From positions 62,001 through 126,000 of the forward strand of contig CAKUVI010000003.1 of the NCBI GenBank assembly GCA_934699095.1: a stretch of 64,000 bases of DNA, written 5' to 3'. The DNA is from an uncultured Bacteroidales bacterium. Lineage in GTDB: Bacteria; Bacteroidota; Bacteroidia; Bacteroidales; WCHB1-69. Of this stretch, positions 40,966-49,025 are shown in pieces. The notes beneath the pieces were generated by a model. The model did not search any database. It worked only from the letters and a program-made list of their open reading frames with translations, and was not told the DNA's origin. Numbering within the stretch: position 1 is the first letter of the stretch; each line of letters starts with the position of its first letter. A program made the position numbers and the translations under genes.

Positions 40966-41874
40966 ATGTCAATTACCGTTAAAGAGATCGAAGTAAAGTC
41001 GGTGGTCACCAAGACCAACCTGCCAGTGACCGACTACGCCGTGAACCCGTACGTGGGCTGTTTGCACGCTTGCAAGTATTGCTACGCCTCGTTCATGAAG
41101 CGTTTCACCAACCATCCGGAGCCGTGGGGCGAGTTCCTCGACGTGAAAAACTGGCCTGACATTCACAATCGCGGGCAATACGCCGGCAAGGAGGCCTTCT
41201 TCTGCTCCGTGACCGACCCATACCAGCCGCATGAGGCCAAGTTCCAGCGGACGCGGAAAGTGCTGGAGCAGCTGCAAGGCACGGGCATCCGGCTCAGCAT
41301 CTCCACCAAAAGCGACCTCATCCTCCGCGACCTCGACCTCATCAAGTCGTTTCCGGGCTCACGCGTATCGTGGAGCATCAACACCTTGGACGAAGACTTC
41401 CGCAAGGAGATGGACCGCGCGGTCAGCATCGAGCGGCGCTTGGAGGCCATGCGGCAGTTCTACGAGGCCGGCATCAACACCACCTGCTTCATCTCCCCTA
41501 TTTTCCCCGGCATCACCGACGTGGAGGCCATCATCGAAAGGGCAAAAAAACAATGCAACCTCGTATGGTTGGAGAATCTGAACCTGCGCGGCGACTACAA
41601 AGGGCACATCCTGCAATGGGTGCATGAGCACCATCCCGAGTTGGACGGCCTTTACCGCGACATCTACACCAAGAAAGACCGCACCTATTGGAGCGAACTC
41701 GACACCGACTTGCGCCGATTCTGTGCTGAGAAGGGGTTCTTATACGTCCGCAACGACGACACAGTGCGCGCCAAGCACGGCGAATCGCCCGTGGTGGTGA
41801 ACTATTTCTACCACGAGGAAATCGTCCCCTCGGCCCGCAAGGAGCAGTTGCGGAAGACGCGGACGTGCTGCTGA
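40966..41874 (+). CDS. SPL-family radical SAM protein
   Basis: A 302-residue radical SAM enzyme. The cluster motif is CLHACKYCYAS (C-x3-C-x2-C), preceded by NPYVGCLH as in spore photoproduct lyase-like and COG1533 proteins. LSISTKSDLILRDLDLI, INTLDEDF and FISPIFPGITD follow along the barrel. The cluster cleaves SAM to a 5'-deoxyadenosyl radical; the substrate in this subfamily is not generally known. The C-terminus ends RKTRTCC, and the DNA encoding it recurs at 47381-47413 and, degenerate, at 53906-53938. The gene is GC-rich relative to its left neighbours. Confidence 0.85.
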   Translation: MSITVKEIEVKSVVTKTNLPVTDYAVNPYVGCLHACKYCYASFMKRFTNHPEPWGEFLDVKNWPDIHNRGQYAGKEAFFCSVTDPYQPHEAKFQRTRKVLEQLQGTGIRLSISTKSDLILRDLDLIKSFPGSRVSWSINTLDEDFRKEMDRAVSIERRLEAMRQFYEAGINTTCFISPIFPGITDVEAIIERAKKQCNLVWLENLNLRGDYKGHILQWVHEHHPELDGLYRDIYTKKDRTYWSELDTDLRRFCAEKGFLYVRNDDTVRAKHGESPVVVNYFYHEEIVPSARKEQLRKTRTCC

Positions 41875-41880
41875 CTCCGT

Positions 41881-41958
41881 GTCGTTTAGCCTTCGCTGTT
41901 AATTAGCCTTCGGCTGTTAATTACTTCGTGTTAACATAAAATAACCAACACGAAGTAA
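41881..41958 (+). repeat. Palindromic dispersed repeat, copy 1
   Basis: A 12-base arm (TTACTTCGTGTT, 41921-41932) pairs with AACACGAAGTAA (41947-41958) around a 14-base loop AACATAAAATAACC. Upstream are two tandem copies of TTAGCCTTCG(G)CTGTTAAT. Related copies are at 54.8, 56.2 and 60.4 kb. Confidence 0.8.
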
Positions 41959-41989
41959 CCAGGTGCCGCCATAATTCCGAGAAATATTG

Positions 41990-41997
41990 TACTTTTG
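41990..41997 (+). promoter_or_regulatory. -7 promoter element for the 42.0 kb acetyltransferase
   Basis: TACTTTTG fits TAnnTTTG, 26 bases before the ATG at 42024. Confidence 0.6.
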
Positions 41998-42023
41998 TCA
42001 ACAAATTTGAAAAACCACAAAAT

Positions 42024-42593
42024 ATGGATAACAGAAGCATTTTTGAACGCGACTATGCCGGCGAGCCGGTATCACCCAACGAGCCGGACTATCAGCTGCT
42101 GATAGCCGACATCGAGGATTGCATGGCGAAAGCCAGTGAACTGAACACAGGACGCTTCTCGTTTGCTGAAGCCCGCGAACGTTTCGGCGAGATTATCGGC
42201 CAGGAGATTGATGACAGCTGCCTGATCATGCCGCCTGTCTATATAGACTACGGCAAACACGTCAAGATCGGCAAGGGCTGCGTCATCCAGCAGTGCTGCA
42301 CGTTTTTCGGACGGTGTGGCATCGAACTGGGCAACGGGGTGTTCGTGGGACCGAAGGTGAACCTCATCACCATCAACCACGACCCCAATCCGGAGAACCG
42401 ATCCACGACCTACGGCAAGAAAATCGTCATCGAGGACAACGTGTGGATTGGCATCGCGGCCACCATCCTGCCGGGCGTGCACCTCGGCTACGGCTGCATC
42501 GTCGGAGCCAATGCCGTGGTGACGAGGGACGTTCCTCCGTACGCCATAGTTGCCGGTAATCCCGCAAAAATCATCAAATATATTGAGCATTAG
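42024..42593 (+). CDS. Hexapeptide-repeat sugar acetyltransferase
   Basis: A 189-residue beta-helix acyltransferase of the maltose/galactoside O-acetyltransferase group. The N-terminal helices (ELNTGRFSFAEARERFGEII) precede IDYGKHVKIGKGCVIQQCC, LITINHDPNPE with the probable catalytic His, VWIGIAATILPGVHLGYGCIVG and AGNPAKIIKYI. It lies directly after palindromic repeat copy 1 and 33 bases before the interrupted MBL gene. Acceptor unknown. Confidence 0.87.
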   Translation: MDNRSIFERDYAGEPVSPNEPDYQLLIADIEDCMAKASELNTGRFSFAEARERFGEIIGQEIDDSCLIMPPVYIDYGKHVKIGKGCVIQQCCTFFGRCGIELGNGVFVGPKVNLITINHDPNPENRSTTYGKKIVIEDNVWIGIAATILPGVHLGYGCIVGANAVVTRDVPPYAIVAGNPAKIIKYIEH

Positions 42594-42626
42594 TCAGGAT
42601 TGTGTATATTCTGTACATGAAAAAGA

Positions 42627-43442
42627 ATGGACAAACCGGAATTTATGCATAACGGGAACAACTATGTCACCATGCTCGGTACTGGCAATGCTCTGGCTAC
42701 CCGATGCTACAACACTTGCTTCACGCTTCATGGCAAATAGAGTGTATTGCTTGTCGATGCTGGTGGCGGCAATGGTATCCTTGCCCAGCTTGAAAAGGCC
42801 GGAATACGTCGTGAGCTCATCAGCGACCTTTTCGTCATCCATGCCCATACTGACCATCTGTTGGGCTGCATCTGGATGATGCACATGACACTCCAGTTCA
42901 GATACCCTCTTCGTGTATGGAGCCATCATAAGGTGCTACAACTGCTGACAGACATTTGCCGCCAGATTCTCCCTTCTGAAGAAGCTGTTGGCATCGGAAA
43001 TCTAGTTACGATGAATTGTATTAGCGATGGCGAACGTTTCGAGGCTGGAGAATTTGCCATGCAATGCTTTGATATTCATTCTACAAAGGAGCGTCAGTTT
43101 GGATTTTCAACCAGGTTGTCGGATGGGCAACTTTTGTGTTGTCTGGGAGATGAGCCTTTTAATCCTCAGTGCCGCCAATATGACGAGGGTGCCGACTGGC
43201 TGATGAGTGAGGCCTTTTGCCTGTATGAAGACCGCGAACGGTTCCAACCCTACCAAAAGCACCACAGCACCGTGCTCGATGCCGCCCGTTTGGCAGAGCG
43301 ACTCGGAGTGAAGAATCTAATCCTTTATCACACGGAGGACCGAACACTGGACACTCGTAAAAGCAAGTACACAGCCGAGGCTGAGACGCAATATAGTGGT
43401 CGCGTCTGGGTACCGGACGATTTGGGAAAGATAATGTTGTAA
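42627..43442 (+). pseudogene. MBL-fold hydrolase interrupted by an in-frame amber codon
   Basis: From the ATG at 42627 the protein reads MDKPEFMHNGNNYVTMLGTG ... NTCFTLHGK, then TAG at 42738-42740, then continues in the same frame SVLLVDAGGGNGILAQLEK. The metal motif HAHTDHLLG and a later FGFSTRLSDG ... CLGDEPF show an RNase Z-like MBL fold to the end at 43442. Sequence on both sides of the TAG is typical of one protein, so a single nonsense mutation (or sequencing error) is the simple reading. A TTG at 42747 could give a protein lacking the first strands. Confidence 0.75.
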
Positions 43443-43614
43443 ATTTCAATGTAGCAAACAATAAACAAATAACCAAATCGACTGCTACGGGAAGTCCATC
43501 GAGTAATCAAATCCGACACGCTTAATGATACTGAAGAAACTTAAACTCAAGTACGCAGCCATCTTTTCCCTCTACAAATTAACAGAATAGCACATTCCTA
43601 TTTCAAAATAATGC

Positions 43615-43622
43615 TATTTTTG
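43615..43622 (+). promoter_or_regulatory. -7 promoter element for the methyltransferase gene
   Basis: TATTTTTG ends four bases before the ATG at 43627. As the N-terminal residues are family-like, the transcript should be leaderless or nearly so. Confidence 0.55.
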
Positions 43623-43626
43623 CGGA

Positions 43627-46600
43627 ATGAAAACTGAGAAACTATTAGCAGCGGCCGCTGCCGCTTTTGCCGAAAGATGGCAAGAAAAAGGATATGAGAG
43701 AGGCGAGTCCCAGCTGTTTTGGGCCGACTTGCTGACCAACGTGTATGGCGTGGAGGACCTGCCCTCTTTCATCCGCTACGAGGAGCGGGTGAGCAGCATG
43801 GTGGATTCCACCAACTTCATCGATGGGCACATTCCCTCGACAAGAGTGCTCATCGAGCAGAAATCCTTGGGCAAAGACCTGCGGGCTCCCGTCACGCAGA
43901 GCGACGGCGGCAAACTCACCCCTTTCCAGCAGGCGAAAAAATACGTGGCCAACATGCCCCTTTCGCAGCACCCCAAGTGGATCGTGACCTGCAACTTCGA
44001 GGAGTTCCTCGTCTATGACATGGAACGGCCGAACGGGGAGCCCGAACAGATTCTGCTGAAAAATTTGGGCAAAGAGTTCTTCCGTCTCCGGTTTTTAGTC
44101 GATAGCAGAAGCGAACATCTTGCGAAAGAACTGCAGGTCTCGATGAAGGCCGGCGAGATTGTGGGCAAAATGTACGATGCCCTGTTAGAGCGATACGACG
44201 ACAATTCGCCCGAGGCCCTGCGCTGGCTCAACATCCTGTGTGTGCGCCTCGTTTTCTGCATGTACGCCGAGGATGCCGCCGTGTTCCGGCATGACCAGTT
44301 CCACGACTTCCTGAATGGATGCAGTGCCGAAGACCTGAACGAGGCCCTGCAGAAGCTCTTCAGTGTGCTCAACACGCCGTTGGAGAAACGCAGCAAATAC
44401 CTGAAAGACGACCTGAAGGCGTTTCCTTACACCAACGGCGGCTTGTTCGAGGAGGAGATTGAGATTCCGATTTTCACGGAGGAGCTGAAGCAGACGCTGC
44501 TGCAGAACGCGAGCCTCGACTTCGACTGGAGCGAGATTTCGCCCACCATCTTCGGGGCCGTTTTCGAAAGCACGCTGAATCCCGTGACCCGGCGCAGCGG
44601 AGGCATGCACTACACCTCGATAGAGAATATCCACAAGGTGATAGACCCTCTTTTCTTGAATGATCTGCGCGATGAACTTGACGAAATCCTGACCGAGAAG
44701 ACTGAAAAACAACGTGTTAAAAAACTGGAAGCGTATCAGGAAAAGCTGGCGTCGCTGACATTTCTCGACCCTGCCTGCGGCTCTGGAAATTTTCTCACGG
44801 AGACCTACCTTTCGCTAAGAAGGTTGGAGAATGAGGCCCTGCGCGAGCGTTATCACGGGCAAATGATGATGGGGGCGTTTATGAACCCCGTCAAGGTGAG
44901 CATCCACCAGTTCTACGGAATCGAGATCAACGATTTCGCCGTCACAGTGGCCACCACCGCGCTTTGGATTTCCGAGGCGCAGATGCTGGCGGAGACGGAG
45001 CGCATCATCCAGCACGACATCGACTTTCTGCCTCTGAAGAGCTATGCCAACATCAAGGAGGGAAATGCATTGCGGGTGGACTGGAACAGCATAGGAGCCG
45101 ACGCTTCCAGCGTCGCTAAAGGAGGCAACGCTTCCAGCGTTGCAGAATACAGAACTGACACTACCAGCGCTGTAAAAGAAGGAACAAGCGATTCTGTCGC
45201 CCTTGGGAATGGGGCTGAGAATGTCATGCTGGGAAGCAAGTCTGAGAATGTCACGCTTGGAAGCAAGTCTGAGAATGTCACGCTTGGAAGCAAGTCTGAG
45301 AATGTCACGCTTGGAAGCGTGACCTCCTTGCATTTCATGGAACGGAAAGCTTACATCCAAATAACAGGGACAAAGCTTCCGCACTGGCATCAAGAAAATA
45401 AAGTTCAGTTTGTTACATTTCGACTTGCCGATTCATTACCTCAATCCAAGTTAGCCGAGCTTTCGGAATTCAAAGAAGAGTGGATATCCAAGCATCCAGA
45501 ACCTTGGGACCGCAAGACCGAGGAAGAATACAACCATATCATACGCAAACGTGTCGATAAATGGCTTGACCAAAACTACGGTTCTTGCTTGCTTCAAAGG
45601 GCAGACTTAAGAAAAATAGTTGTTGATGCTCTGCTCTTTTATCACGGAAAGCGCTATTGGTTACATCATTTTGTCATCATGCCCAATCATGTCCATCTGT
45701 TGCTTTCACCCATAGGTGAAGAAACTGTAGGGAAAGCATTAGGTAGTGTTAAACAATTTACGTCCAACGCCATCAACAAGGCAATTGGAGCCAAAGGGTC
45801 GGTTTGGCAGCGTGAAGTTTTTGACAGAATGGTGCGCGATGCCGACAACTACGAGGCATACGTGGCCTATATCAACAACAATCCGGCAAATCTGCCTCAA
45901 GGTTCATTTACCATAGGAGGCGACGCTGGAAGCGTCGCTAAAGGAGGCAACGCTTCCAGCGTTGCAACAAAGGGAGCAAGTGATTTTGTCACGCTTGGAA
46001 GCGAGCCTGATGACTCTGTCACGCTTGGAAGCGAGCCTGATGACTCTGTCACGCTTGGAAGCGTGACCTCCTATGACTACATCATGGGTAACCCGCCGTT
46101 TGTGGGCTACACATTCCAAAGCAAGGAACAAAAGGATGACCTTGCAGCCATAATGAAAGGCTTTGGCAGCAATATCGACTATGTGGCCGGATGGTATCTC
46201 AAGGCCTCTCAATATATGCAGTCGAACCCTCAAACCCGGTGCGCTTTGGTGTCAACCAATTCCATCACACAAGGCGAACAAGTGTCGGCAATTTGGAAAC
46301 CTTTGTTTGAAAAATTCGGCATACACTTTGATTTCGCCTACCGCACTTTCCGCTGGGACAGCGAAGCTGACATCAAGGCGCATGTGCATTGCGTGGTATT
46401 AGGTTTTTCCGTTGCACCAAATTCCAAGCCAAGGACTATTTATCTTCCCGAAGGACAGTCTATTCAGGTGTCCAATATCAATGGCTATTTGCTGGATGCG
46501 CCGGATGTGTTTATCGAGAATCGGAAGAAGCCTTTGTGCGATGTTCCAGAGATGGTAAAAGGAAGTCAGCCAACCGATGGTGGGAACCTGATTTTGTCCA

Positions 46601-47355
46601 AAGCCGAAATGGAAGATTTGGTCGGCAAGTATCCGCAAATTGAGCCTTACGTTCACCGCTATGTCGGATCCGATGAGTTCATCAACAACAAATACCGTTA
46701 TTGCCTATGGCTTGCCAACGCCAATCCTGCGGTTTTGCGTTCATGCCCGCCCGTAATGGAGCGGATTGAGCGGGTAAGGCAAATGCGACTTTCAAGTCCG
46801 AAAGCTGCCACACAGAAATGGGCGGAGTTTCCAACGCTTTTCACCGAGAACCGGCAGCCCGAAAGCGACTACCTGCTTGTGCCCAGCGTCAGCTCGGAAA
46901 ACAGAAGATATGTCCCCATCGGTTATATGAAGAAAGATGTGGTTGCCAGCAATCTTGCCTTTGTCGTACCCAATGCATCGCTTTATCATTTTGGTGTGAT
47001 TACTTCCAACGTCCACATGGCCTGGATGCGTGCCGTTTGCGGGAGGTTAAAGAGTGATTATAGATATAGCAACACCATCGTCTATAACAACTTCCCGTGG
47101 CCGAATCCTACCGAAAAGCAAAAGGCAAAGATTGAGCAGACGGCCCAGGCCATACTCGATGTCCGGGCCAAATATCCGGACTGCTCGTTGGCCGACCTCT
47201 ACGACGAGGCCGCCATGCCGCCCGAGTTGCGCAAAGCCCATCAGGAGAACGACAAAGCCTTGATGGTGGCCTACGGGTTCGATATCAAGATGAGTGAAAG
47301 CGAGTGTGTGGCCGAACTGTTCCGAGTGTACACGCAGTTTACGGCTGAATCATGA
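43627..47355 (+). CDS. Type II restriction-type DNA methyltransferase with an in-frame REP-associated (Y1/HUH) transposase inserted
   Basis: A 1242-residue open frame. Residues 1-489: N-terminal helical/nuclease part (RVLIEQKSLGK with E77 and K79 as PD-(D/E)XK candidates), then methyltransferase motif I FLDPACGSGNF at 379-389 and GNALRVDWNSI at 479-489. Residues 490-815 are foreign. They hold repeat-encoded Ala/Ser/Gly stretches, then from M571 a RAYT-type transposase with HVH at 688-690 (in MPNHVHLLL) and the candidate tyrosines Y745/Y748 in the segment YEAYVAYINNNP, and then more repeat-encoded peptide. Residues 816-1242 resume with the catalytic NPPF at 822-825, then a target-recognition region with NNFPWP. 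The family normally joins motif I to NPPF without this 326-residue block. Methyltransferase activity may or may not survive; the frame is intact. Confidence 0.85.
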   Translation: MKTEKLLAAAAAAFAERWQEKGYERGESQLFWADLLTNVYGVEDLPSFIRYEERVSSMVDSTNFIDGHIPSTRVLIEQKSLGKDLRAPVTQSDGGKLTPFQQAKKYVANMPLSQHPKWIVTCNFEEFLVYDMERPNGEPEQILLKNLGKEFFRLRFLVDSRSEHLAKELQVSMKAGEIVGKMYDALLERYDDNSPEALRWLNILCVRLVFCMYAEDAAVFRHDQFHDFLNGCSAEDLNEALQKLFSVLNTPLEKRSKYLKDDLKAFPYTNGGLFEEEIEIPIFTEELKQTLLQNASLDFDWSEISPTIFGAVFESTLNPVTRRSGGMHYTSIENIHKVIDPLFLNDLRDELDEILTEKTEKQRVKKLEAYQEKLASLTFLDPACGSGNFLTETYLSLRRLENEALRERYHGQMMMGAFMNPVKVSIHQFYGIEINDFAVTVATTALWISEAQMLAETERIIQHDIDFLPLKSYANIKEGNALRVDWNSIGADASSVAKGGNASSVAEYRTDTTSAVKEGTSDSVALGNGAENVMLGSKSENVTLGSKSENVTLGSKSENVTLGSVTSLHFMERKAYIQITGTKLPHWHQENKVQFVTFRLADSLPQSKLAELSEFKEEWISKHPEPWDRKTEEEYNHIIRKRVDKWLDQNYGSCLLQRADLRKIVVDALLFYHGKRYWLHHFVIMPNHVHLLLSPIGEETVGKALGSVKQFTSNAINKAIGAKGSVWQREVFDRMVRDADNYEAYVAYINNNPANLPQGSFTIGGDAGSVAKGGNASSVATKGASDFVTLGSEPDDSVTLGSEPDDSVTLGSVTSYDYIMGNPPFVGYTFQSKEQKDDLAAIMKGFGSNIDYVAGWYLKASQYMQSNPQTRCALVSTNSITQGEQVSAIWKPLFEKFGIHFDFAYRTFRWDSEADIKAHVHCVVLGFSVAPNSKPRTIYLPEGQSIQVSNINGYLLDAPDVFIENRKKPLCDVPEMVKGSQPTDGGNLILSKAEMEDLVGKYPQIEPYVHRYVGSDEFINNKYRYCLWLANANPAVLRSCPPVMERIERVRQMRLSSPKAATQKWAEFPTLFTENRQPESDYLLVPSVSSENRRYVPIGYMKKDVVASNLAFVVPNASLYHFGVITSNVHMAWMRAVCGRLKSDYRYSNTIVYNNFPWPNPTEKQKAKIEQTAQAILDVRAKYPDCSLADLYDEAAMPPELRKAHQENDKALMVAYGFDIKMSESECVAELFRVYTQFTAES
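45100..45323 (+). repeat. Left REP-like array within the methyltransferase frame
   Basis: Hairpins GACGCT-TCC-AGCGTC (45100-45114) and GCAACGCT-TCC-AGCGTTGC (45125-45143) are followed by four 27-base units (45196-45303, the last two identical) and by GTCACGCT-TGGA-AGCGTGAC (45304-45323). Each unit starts with half of the last hairpin. Confidence 0.85.
45337..45900 (+). mobile_element. REP-associated tyrosine transposase (RAYT, Y1_Tnp) core
   Basis: From the in-frame ATG at 45337 the chain reads MERKAYIQITGTKLPHW, FVTFRLADSLP, the HUH motif MPNHVHLLLSPIGEETVG, then SVWQREVFDRMVRD and NYEAYVAYINNNPANL, the order seen in RAYT/TnpA_REP proteins. These single-strand HUH nucleases act on REP hairpins. 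There is no stop codon of its own before the right-hand repeats, so it is translated as part of the fusion unless initiation occurs at 45337. Confidence 0.85.
45920..46067 (+). repeat. Right REP-like array within the methyltransferase frame
   Basis: GCGACGCT-GGA-AGCGTCGC (45920-45938) and GCAACGCT-TCC-AGCGTTGC (45947-45965) are followed by two identical 30-base units (45988-46047) and GTCACGCT-TGGA-AGCGTGAC (46048-46067). The 36 bases 45931-45966 are identical to 45109-45144 on the left. Confidence 0.85.
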
Positions 47356-47380
47356 AAACAACCTTGTTCATGAACCGATG

Positions 47381-47413
47381 GAGCAGCTGCGGAAGACGCG
47401 GACGTGCTGCTAA
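47381..47413 (+). repeat. Copy of the radical SAM gene 3' end
   Basis: Thirty-three bases match the last 33 of the radical SAM gene (41842-41874) at 31 positions, including the codons for RKTRTCC and a stop. They lie 25 bases after the methyltransferase stop and encode nothing there. Confidence 0.75.
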
Positions 47414-47508
47414 AAACCAGAACGCCGAATATAGGGAATCGTAGCGCACGGAGTTCCTGAAATGGCTTCTCGTTCCTTCTGTGTTTCGGTTAAATGCCAA
47501 AAAGATAG

Positions 47509-48141
47509 TCAAACGCTCTTCGTCCGTTCCCAAATTTCATCTTTCGAGTGTCGGATGAAGCAGAAGTCGCACAGGTCGCCGCCTTGGCAAAGGGTTTGGG
47601 TGCGGATGAAGTCGGTGTAGGGCAGGTTGCCGTAGTTGATGATGTCGGCGTGGCAGAACATCGGACCGAAACGGTCGATGACACCGTAATGCGTGAAAAT
47701 GTGCTTGTAGAGGCACTCCGTACACTCTAAATGGAACTCGTCGGGGCCGTCGGTGTCCTTGTGCCAGACGTATTGCCAGCCTTTCCCGGAGCCGTATTTG
47801 AAACCTAACGGCACCACCACCTTCATCAGCGGCACAAAGAAACTTTTCGTGGCCAGTTTCTGCATCTTTTCCGGTTTCAGCGCACCCCACATGTGCATGG
47901 AGAGAAACTCCAGCGTCTCCAGTGGCGTTTTCCCGGCGGCCTGCAGTGCCTCGTCGATGGCAAGCGTGGGCAGGATGTTGCACAAGTGGCCGTAGTTTCC
48001 TCGGTCGTACCATTGGCGGTTCTCTTCTATGAGGCGTTCCATCCGTTGCAATACATCTTTTTGTATTTCTGGACTTAATTCTGAAAAACAGTCCTTATAG
48101 CGGCCTGCGTTAATCATTCTCAAAGGGTGGTCTTTCTTCAT
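47509..48141 (-). CDS. L-2-amino-thiazoline-4-carboxylic acid hydrolase family protein
   Basis: A 210-residue cytosolic protein. Recognisable segments are RGNYGHLCNILPTLAIDEAL, EFHLECTECLYKHIF, MFCHADIINYGNL and LCQGGDLCDFCFIRH, with the Cys/His-rich pattern of this family. The founding enzymes open the thiazoline ring during L-cysteine synthesis, but most genomic members are untested. The start is preceded by the methyltransferase stop at a gap of three bases, so the two are one operon. The DNA for its last residues is duplicated in degraded form at 53.30-53.37 kb. Confidence 0.75.
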   Translation of the reverse strand: MKKDHPLRMINAGRYKDCFSELSPEIQKDVLQRMERLIEENRQWYDRGNYGHLCNILPTLAIDEALQAAGKTPLETLEFLSMHMWGALKPEKMQKLATKSFFVPLMKVVVPLGFKYGSGKGWQYVWHKDTDGPDEFHLECTECLYKHIFTHYGVIDRFGPMFCHADIINYGNLPYTDFIRTQTLCQGGDLCDFCFIRHSKDEIWERTKSV

Positions 48142-48144
48142 CGC

Positions 48145-48771
48145 TTATTTTTTTGCCGTAGCCATCAGCCAGTGTTTGGTTTCGTTTCTTTCGACGTTGA
48201 TGTCGCTGAAGCCCGTGTTTGTCAGGTGGAGCCGTATTTCCTGAGGGGTGTAGGTGTGCATCCCGTCGATGATTTTCTCCCAACGCTCGTTCGTGCCGCT
48301 AAGCCCGTCGTCCTCGTTGACGATGGCGAAAACGCCACCGTCTTTGAGCACTCTTTTCACTTCGTTGAAGCAGTGTTCGATGTCGGGCCAGAAATAGATG
48401 GTCTCGAAGGCGGTAACCATGTCGAAGGTGTCCTTCCCGAGGGGGAGCTCGGCCACCGACCCTTCCACTACCTTGCAGCGGCTTTCCCGGATGGCCTGTG
48501 CGTTGACCTGTACAGACTTTTCGACGGAAACGGAGGAATAGTCGATGCCCGTTACGGTGCCGTTTGGACATCGTTTGAGCAGACGGGCAATGTTGGCGCC
48601 GCCGCCGCAGCCGACATCGAGGATTTGTCCGTTTTCCTTGATCGGCAGCGAAGACAAAGCCCAGCTGGCCATTGCCGCATGGCCTCCACCGTTCATGCCT
48701 TTGACCATCATTTTGCCCAAAAAGCCTGCAGGTTTGCGGGCGTTGTTGAAAAACTTGCTAAGAAGTCCCAT
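48145..48771 (-). CDS. Class I SAM-dependent methyltransferase
   Basis: A 208-residue Rossmann methyltransferase. Motif I is LDVGCGGGANIARLL, motif II region GIDYSSVSVEK, and VTAFETIYFWPDIEHCF with VLKDGGVFAIVNE mark later strands, as in UbiE/small-molecule methyltransferases. Substrate unknown. It is the first gene of a minus-strand pair with the thiazoline hydrolase-family gene and has its own -7 element. Co-transcription suggests both act on one sulfur or amino compound, which is inference. Confidence 0.85.
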   Translation of the reverse strand: MGLLSKFFNNARKPAGFLGKMMVKGMNGGGHAAMASWALSSLPIKENGQILDVGCGGGANIARLLKRCPNGTVTGIDYSSVSVEKSVQVNAQAIRESRCKVVEGSVAELPLGKDTFDMVTAFETIYFWPDIEHCFNEVKRVLKDGGVFAIVNEDDGLSGTNERWEKIIDGMHTYTPQEIRLHLTNTGFSDINVERNETKHWLMATAKK

Positions 48772-48798
48772 AATTAATGCTATTTATATTTACGGCTG

Positions 48799-48806
48799 CA
48801 AAAATA
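48799..48806 (-). promoter_or_regulatory. -7 promoter element for the methyltransferase-hydrolase pair
   Basis: The minus strand reads TATTTTTG, 27 bases upstream of the ATG at 48771. Confidence 0.6.
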
Positions 48807-49025
48807 TTTGTTTCTTCATTTCTGAAATATTCTCATTTATAGTGATTTTCAGAATGGAGATTCACCATTTTCCGCAATAAAGATGCTTCATTGCCGGCAA
48901 TTAGCAGACTTTTCGGTCAATCATTATGAGAATAGCCTGAGCATCAGGTGCGGCGACCTCGCCGGATGCGTTTGTATATGATCCTGAAAAGGCATAGAAC
49001 GGATTGAAAGTGCAGAAAAACGGTT

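Noticed and set aside
45100..46067. CRISPR array, suggested by the regular repeats around 45.2 and 46.0 kb
   Set aside because: Units are contiguous tandem copies with no variable spacers, are translated in frame and flank a RAYT; no cas gene is present.
45100..46080. Intein within the methyltransferase
   Set aside because: No N-terminal Cys/Ser block, no C-terminal HN motif and no LAGLIDADG or HNH domain; the insert has HUH-transposase motifs instead.
43627..47355. Complete restriction-modification system with a separate endonuclease
   Set aside because: No restriction endonuclease or specificity gene adjoins it; the only nuclease-like part is within the same protein.
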